A stretch of 26,071 nt of DNA, from NCBI GenBank assembly GCA_902465265.1, contig CABQMF010000025.1, positions 1-26,071 of the forward strand. Reading direction: 5' to 3'. Positions 22,539 to 26,071 of the stretch are shown in pieces. How positions within the stretch are numbered: the first letter of the stretch is position 1; every line of letters begins with the position of its first letter. A program made the position numbers and the translations under genes. The notes under the pieces are model-generated. The model had not been told where the DNA came from, made no database searches, and saw nothing but the letters and a program-made list of their open reading frames with translations. Source of the DNA: an uncultured Collinsella sp. (lineage in GTDB: Bacteria; Actinomycetota; Coriobacteriia; Coriobacteriales; Coriobacteriaceae).

Positions 22539-24335
22539 GTGTCTGAACAGGCGATTTACGGCGATACTGCCTACTATGGCGTAGAGTTGATCAACCGCTC
22601 GGGTAACGGGGCGCTACCGGTCGGCGAACATGACTTTGCCGAGGCCATGGATCGATGCGTGCTAGTCGACAAGACGATGTTTATTGCCGATGTCTTGGAT
22701 GCTGATGCTTCCGTTGTAACGTGTTGCCGGCCCGAGGGCTTTGGCAAGAGCATGAACCTATCGATGCTTAAGGCTTTTCTGGAGCGACCCGCGGTCGGGC
22801 AGGTCGATCGGGGCCTATTTGCTGGTTCCCAGATTTGGGATGCGGGTGGCGGGCGCTATCGGGATGAGTTTGCCTGCTACCCTGTGATATCACTGGACTT
22901 TTCTGGCGCCGCGAGGTGCGGTGCCAACGTCGGCGGCGTCGTGCGTGAAGCTCTTACGGGTGAGTGCGCTCGCCTGTTGGCGCTTTTGGAGGCTCCGGAT
23001 TTGCCCCGAGACAAGGTGCGCCACATCGAGCGCGTTGCGCGTGGCGTGGCGGGCGAGGACGAGGTTGCCTCGGTGCTTGGCGTGCTCATTGAGCTACTGG
23101 AGATGGCCTGCGATGAACAGGTTGTGCTGCTCGTTGATGGATACGACGCGGCGTGGTCGCGCCGTGTGAGCGCGAGGGGCGCTTCCGGCGCCGATCCGGC
23201 AAAGCTATTCGACCGTGTGCTGTTTGACGCCATTGCCGCTGCGGGCAATTCGCTACGCTTGGCTTGTCTGATGGGGGAGCGTCCCGGTCCTGCCGAGTTG
23301 GCACTTTCTTCGCGCGGGTGTTCGTACTGCATGTCGACTCCGCTTTTGGGCTGGTGCGACCGGTGGTTTTGCTTTTCGGATGACGAGGTTCAGGCTCTGT
23401 TGAATTGTGCTGGACGCGAGGAATACCTGGATGATGCGCGTGAATGGTTCGAGGGGTATCGGTTTGGCGGGTGTTATTGCTCGAGTCCGGCGCGCGTGAT
23501 CGATTTCTTGAACCGCGGTTGCACGCCGCCGGTGCGGGCTGATTTGTATGGGTTTGCCGACTGCCTGAGTAGGGTGGCTGGAGACTGGAATCTCGAGAGG
23601 CTTTCGACTCTGTTCGATTTGCTTGAACCGCATGGATGCGTTGAAACCCCGCTTTGTCTGGGCGCCGTCGTGTCGAATGACGCTTGCGTCGATGATGTTT
23701 GGACCGCGTTATACCTGTCCGGCTTCCTGACGACGGATATGGTTGAGGAACCGGGAAACGGCGCTCGCTCCCGTGCTCTGCGACTGCCCAATGGCGAGCT
23801 TCGTCAGGCGGTGCGTCTCGTGATTATTGAATGGTTTGAGTGCGCCGCCGAGGATGTGCGGGACGTCGATGCGTTTCGTGACGGGCTATGTCGCGGTAAC
23901 GAAGACACGGTGAGGCAGGCGCTGCGTCGAATTCTAGGTGACGCGGGAGTCGGCGCGGTCGAGATGGATTCGCCGTTGCCATGCCACCTGCTGTTGCAAG
24001 GACTCTGCTTTGGTATGCCGGGGTATGCCAATCCGTCATCCAATCGAAAGCGTGGGGCGGATCGCTGGGATATTCAGGTGTTCCCTACGGGAAGGATGCT
24101 CGATGTGGCCGATACCCTCGGCATGCTCGACGAACGTCCGCTTGTCACTATGAACATGATGTATGACCCCGACGTGGATGCCCTGGGTCTGGAGCTGTTG
24201 GCGGTTCAGGCGCTGCTCGACATCGAACGCGACGGTATCGACGAGATTCGCGTGCCGCGACCCGGCGTGGGTCGCATGCGCTGGGGCTTTGGCTTTGACG
24301 GGCAGCACGTGTCCGTAGTGTGCCAACGGCTTTAA
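22539..24335 (+). CDS. Degenerate AAA-ATPase-like / PD-(D/E)XK-fold protein
   Basis: A 598-residue member of the predicted AAA-ATPase family (PF09820-like, usually with a C-terminal PDDEXK_9 nuclease domain). The family opening is seen as LPVGEHDFAEAMDRCVLVDKTMFIADVLD. Walker A is RPEGFGKS (R64 to S71; usual form RPRRFGKT), then LSMLKAFLE. The Walker B region reads LLVDGYDAAW (D200-G201-Y-D203), where the family has DEYD, so the catalytic Glu is lost. The C-terminus keeps the fold ending (LLAVQALLDIERDGIDEI, WGFGFDGQHVSVV), but the nuclease Asp and ExK residues are not recognisable: WDIQVF and TMNMMY stand in their place. GTG 22539 has AAGGGAG upstream and is chosen over GTG 22407, which sits right behind a terminator. 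The gene is open along its full length, so it is altered rather than broken. Confidence 0.8.
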   Translation: MSEQAIYGDTAYYGVELINRSGNGALPVGEHDFAEAMDRCVLVDKTMFIADVLDADASVVTCCRPEGFGKSMNLSMLKAFLERPAVGQVDRGLFAGSQIWDAGGGRYRDEFACYPVISLDFSGAARCGANVGGVVREALTGECARLLALLEAPDLPRDKVRHIERVARGVAGEDEVASVLGVLIELLEMACDEQVVLLVDGYDAAWSRRVSARGASGADPAKLFDRVLFDAIAAAGNSLRLACLMGERPGPAELALSSRGCSYCMSTPLLGWCDRWFCFSDDEVQALLNCAGREEYLDDAREWFEGYRFGGCYCSSPARVIDFLNRGCTPPVRADLYGFADCLSRVAGDWNLERLSTLFDLLEPHGCVETPLCLGAVVSNDACVDDVWTALYLSGFLTTDMVEEPGNGARSRALRLPNGELRQAVRLVIIEWFECAAEDVRDVDAFRDGLCRGNEDTVRQALRRILGDAGVGAVEMDSPLPCHLLLQGLCFGMPGYANPSSNRKRGADRWDIQVFPTGRMLDVADTLGMLDERPLVTMNMMYDPDVDALGLELLAVQALLDIERDGIDEIRVPRPGVGRMRWGFGFDGQHVSVVCQRL

Positions 24336-24359
24336 GCGGCGGGGTGTTTTCGGCTTCTG

Positions 24360-25010
24360 TTACTCCGCGTCCTCCAGGGGCGGCATGGGCTTCCAGTCGG
24401 GATCCTTGATGATCTTGCGGGCGTCTTTCATGCCGCGGCGCAGCGCTGGGATACCGGTCTTAAAGCATTTGTCGACCGCAGCCAAGCGGATGACCTCTTT
24501 GCAGAAGGTCGCGGCGTTGCCCAGGCGGAACAGCACGGGATGATAGTCGCCGTAGATTTGCATGTAGCGGGCCAAAAAGCCGCGGTTGCGCATGATGTAG
24601 TAGCGGTTGGTGTCGCTTGTGGAGTTGAGCTGGCGCTTGCCGGCGATGTCCCAGTTAGAGACGGCGCGGGCGCGCTTGAGCACCACGTCGGCAACCACGG
24701 CAGCGGGGAAATGCTGGCTGGCAACGTAGCCGTAGCAGGCATCGTCGCCGTAGATGAAGAAGCGCGCGTCGGGCGGGCCGATCTTGTCGACTACGCGACG
24801 CGAGAACAGGCCGCCCTCAAAGCACAGCTGATTCATGGCGCGGTAGCCCTCGGGCCCCAGGTCCCACTTGGCGATGGGGTTGGGGATGCCGAGCGAAAGG
24901 ATGAGCTGGTACTGCCAAAAGAAGGCGCCGCCGTCGAAGTCCAGGCGCGAACCTTGGATGACGTCGTAGCGGTCGGTCCACTTTGCTAGGCGTTTTGCTT
25001 CGCTGGACAT
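24360..25010 (-). CDS. Glycosyltransferase family 2-like protein, N-terminus missing
   Basis: The 216 residues match the C-terminal part of GlfT2/rhamnosyltransferase-like GT2 enzymes: GSRLDFDGGAFFWQYQLILSLG, GPEGYRAMNQLCFEGGLFSRRVVDKIG, DARFFIYGDDACYGYVASQ and NWDIAGKRQLNSTSDTNRYYIMRNRGFLARYMQIYGDY, then a basic tail ending WKPMPPLEDAE. The N-terminal nucleotide-sugar half (VVxxTYNR-type strand and DxD) is absent. The ATG at 25010 has no ribosome site, and the frame stays open upstream only to a stop at 25047-25049. It stops abruptly against the start of another truncated glycosyltransferase on the opposite strand. It is probably a gene remnant, an inverted portion of a switchable gene, or the product of a wrong join. 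It is convergent with the ATPase gene, with only 24 bases between their stop codons. Confidence 0.75.
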   Translation of the reverse strand: MSSEAKRLAKWTDRYDVIQGSRLDFDGGAFFWQYQLILSLGIPNPIAKWDLGPEGYRAMNQLCFEGGLFSRRVVDKIGPPDARFFIYGDDACYGYVASQHFPAAVVADVVLKRARAVSNWDIAGKRQLNSTSDTNRYYIMRNRGFLARYMQIYGDYHPVLFRLGNAATFCKEVIRLAAVDKCFKTGIPALRRGMKDARKIIKDPDWKPMPPLEDAE

Positions 25011-25053
25011 TTGCGGAACGGTCGAGGAGACTGAGACCCCATTTGTCTACCGC

Positions 25054-25926
25054 ATGCGTTATGCACTGCCGGAGCCTGCGCCGCTGGTGAGCATTGTGAT
25101 TCCCACCAAGGATCACGTCGAGACGCTCGACGCCTGCGTGATGTCGATCGCCCAGAAGGCCACGTATGCCAATTACGAGATCGTCTTGGTGGAGAACAAC
25201 AGCGAGGCCCCGGAGACGTTTGCGTATTACGAAACCCTGCCGGAATGCGTGGCTGCAGCATCCGAATGCAAGGGCATCGCGCGCGTTGCGTACTGGCCGG
25301 GCGAGTTCAATTACTCTCAGATCATCAACTTTGGCGCTGAGCATGCCAAGGGCGACTACCTGTTGCTGCTCAACAACGATACCGAGGTTATAGTGCCAGG
25401 CTTTATCGAGGAATTGATGGGGTATCTGCAGCGTCCCGATGCGGGTGTGGTGGGCGCCAAACTCTACTTTTCCGATTATTTGGTGCAGCACGCTGGCATT
25501 TTGGTCGGCGTGCGTGGCGCACTTGCTCATGCCAACCAGGACTTCTCGGCAAAGCGTGAGGGCTATCTTGCCCGTGCTGTGCGTCCGGGCAACTTTAGTG
25601 CCGTGACGGGCGCCTGTCAGATGGTCCGCCGCGATGTGTTTGAGCGAGTCGGAGGCTATAACGAGGAGTTTGCGGTTGGCTTTAACGACGCGGACTTTTG
25701 CCTGCGCGTGTGGGTGGCGGGCTACCGTACCATCTTTTCGCCCTATGCCGTGCTGTATCACTACGAGTTCACCTCGCGCGGCAGGGAAGAGGCCAACGAG
25801 GAAAAGCTGCGTCGCTGGAAGCGCGAGCAAGCACTGTTCATGCAGCGCTGGCCTGAGTTCTTCCTCGATGGCGACCCATGGCTCGGATCGTACCTGTCCT
25901 CCGAGAGCGAGTTTGGCGCCTTGTAG
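25054..25926 (+). CDS. Glycosyltransferase family 2 domain protein, N-terminal half missing
   Basis: The 290 residues hold one complete GT-A domain: PLVSIVIPTKDHVETLDACVMSI, YEIVLVENNS, GEFNYSQIINFGAEHAKGDYLLLLNNDTEV (the NND acidic motif), SAVTGACQMVRRDVFERVGGYNEEFAVGFNDADFCLRV and a helical tail. Proteins with this exact domain usually have a second GT domain of ~300 residues before it and build surface polysaccharide. The reading frame is open upstream from 24970, and the residues just before the ATG (VEETETPFVYR) look like the normal linker between the two halves. No start codon lies in that extension and there is no ribosome site before 25054. The gene therefore seems cut at about 25,011-25,025, where the minus-strand glycosyltransferase remnant begins. 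Confidence 0.75.
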   Translation: MRYALPEPAPLVSIVIPTKDHVETLDACVMSIAQKATYANYEIVLVENNSEAPETFAYYETLPECVAAASECKGIARVAYWPGEFNYSQIINFGAEHAKGDYLLLLNNDTEVIVPGFIEELMGYLQRPDAGVVGAKLYFSDYLVQHAGILVGVRGALAHANQDFSAKREGYLARAVRPGNFSAVTGACQMVRRDVFERVGGYNEEFAVGFNDADFCLRVWVAGYRTIFSPYAVLYHYEFTSRGREEANEEKLRRWKREQALFMQRWPEFFLDGDPWLGSYLSSESEFGAL

Positions 25927-25979
25927 GTTTTCCAAACGATGCGTTGAATCGTTCGGCGCACCATGGCTTGGCTCGCGTC

Positions 25980-26020
25980 CCCCCAATCTAGTAGACTCTA
26001 AACCGTTGCTAGATTAGGGG
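25980..26020 (+). promoter_or_regulatory. Inverted repeat covering the start region of the last gene
   Basis: CCCCCAATCTAG (25980-25991) and CTAGATTAGGGG (26009-26020) are inverted copies with 11 of 12 positions matching and a 17-base gap. The right arm contains the ribosome site AGGGGG of the gene starting at 26029. A candidate promoter TTGGCT (25968-25973), 18 bases, TAGACT (25992-25997) would put the transcription start between the arms, making the repeat an operator. If transcription starts upstream, the RNA hairpin would hide the ribosome site. Confidence 0.5.
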
Positions 26021-26028
26021 GATTTTCC

Positions 26029-26071
26029 ATGAGACGCTCCATGAAACGAGTTTCCGGGGCCGCGGCCGCGC
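26029..26071 (+). CDS. Start of a protein, probably exported (cut by window end)
   Basis: Only 14 codons are visible: MRRSMKRVSGAAAA. The ATG follows AGGGGG at good spacing. Four basic residues and then a run of Ala/Gly are how a signal peptide or N-terminal membrane anchor begins, so an exported protein is likely. An ATG at residue 5 is a possible alternative start. Nothing can be said about function. Confidence 0.55.
   Translation, partial: MRRSMKRVSGAAAA

Noticed and set aside
1..26071. CRISPR array, rRNA genes, replication origin or prophage
   Set aside because: No regularly spaced direct repeats, rRNA signatures, DnaA-box clusters or phage structural genes were seen. The only phage-like hints are the DinD BRO-N domain and the lysozyme-like domain.

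Overview
The window looks like a chromosomal segment from a high-GC Gram-positive gut bacterium of the class Coriobacteriia, most likely Collinsella or a close relative. The basis is the GC-rich coding with strong purine Shine-Dalgarno sites, a Rho factor with a very long Ala/Lys/Arg-rich N-terminus, a Gram-positive style sufCBDSU cluster, the GGGtGRT/scaffold gene pair, and a secreted lysozyme-like protein with an MPKTG sorting motif. The genus is inferred from remembered family distributions; no search was run.

Layout. 1-5133 (+): rho, an alanine-rich membrane-anchored protein of unknown function, and a VanZ-like protein whose stop codon lies inside its terminator. 5218-7434 (-): a zinc-containing ROK fructokinase and a class I aminotransferase, each its own unit. 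7600-7815 (+): tRNA-His(GTG) and tRNA-Lys(CTT) behind one promoter and ending in a UUCG-loop terminator. 7858-10406 (-): a DinD-like BRO-N protein beside the tRNA genes, then a flavoprotein of the fumarate reductase/L-aspartate oxidase family. 10663-12420 (-): a two-gene operon of an IscU-like scaffold and a GGGtGRT protein. 12824-13627 (+): a REP-associated-transposase-like protein with a changed HUH motif, followed by a 600-base gene-free stretch rich in repeats. 14283-19528 (-): sufC-sufB-sufD-sufS-sufU, mostly overlapping genes. 19709-20572 (+): an Rrf2/IscR-type regulator transcribed divergently from suf, with an orphan HEPN protein directly behind it. 20699-24335 (+): a cell-wall-anchored secreted protein and a degenerate AAA-ATPase/nuclease-fold protein. 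24360-25926: two glycosyltransferase pieces, head to head, both missing their N-termini. 26029-end: the start of a new gene.

How the genes fit together. Most of the middle of the window concerns iron-sulfur biology. SufS with SufU supplies persulfide sulfur, SufB/C/D assemble clusters, and the Rrf2 protein (C93, C100, C106) is placed to sense cluster status through an inverted repeat overlapping the suf promoter. About 2 kb away is a second IscU-like protein paired with a GGGtGRT protein of unknown function. This pair is the best candidate for an undescribed system. The right end is cell-surface biology: sortase substrate, glycosyltransferases and a possible new secreted protein.

The observations most worth following up are the glycosyltransferase junction at about 25,011-25,025 (rearrangement or assembly chimera), the scaffold/GGGtGRT operon, the orphan HEPN gene behind the Fe-S regulator, the altered RAYT-like protein beside REP-like repeats, and the ATPase/nuclease that has lost its key residues.
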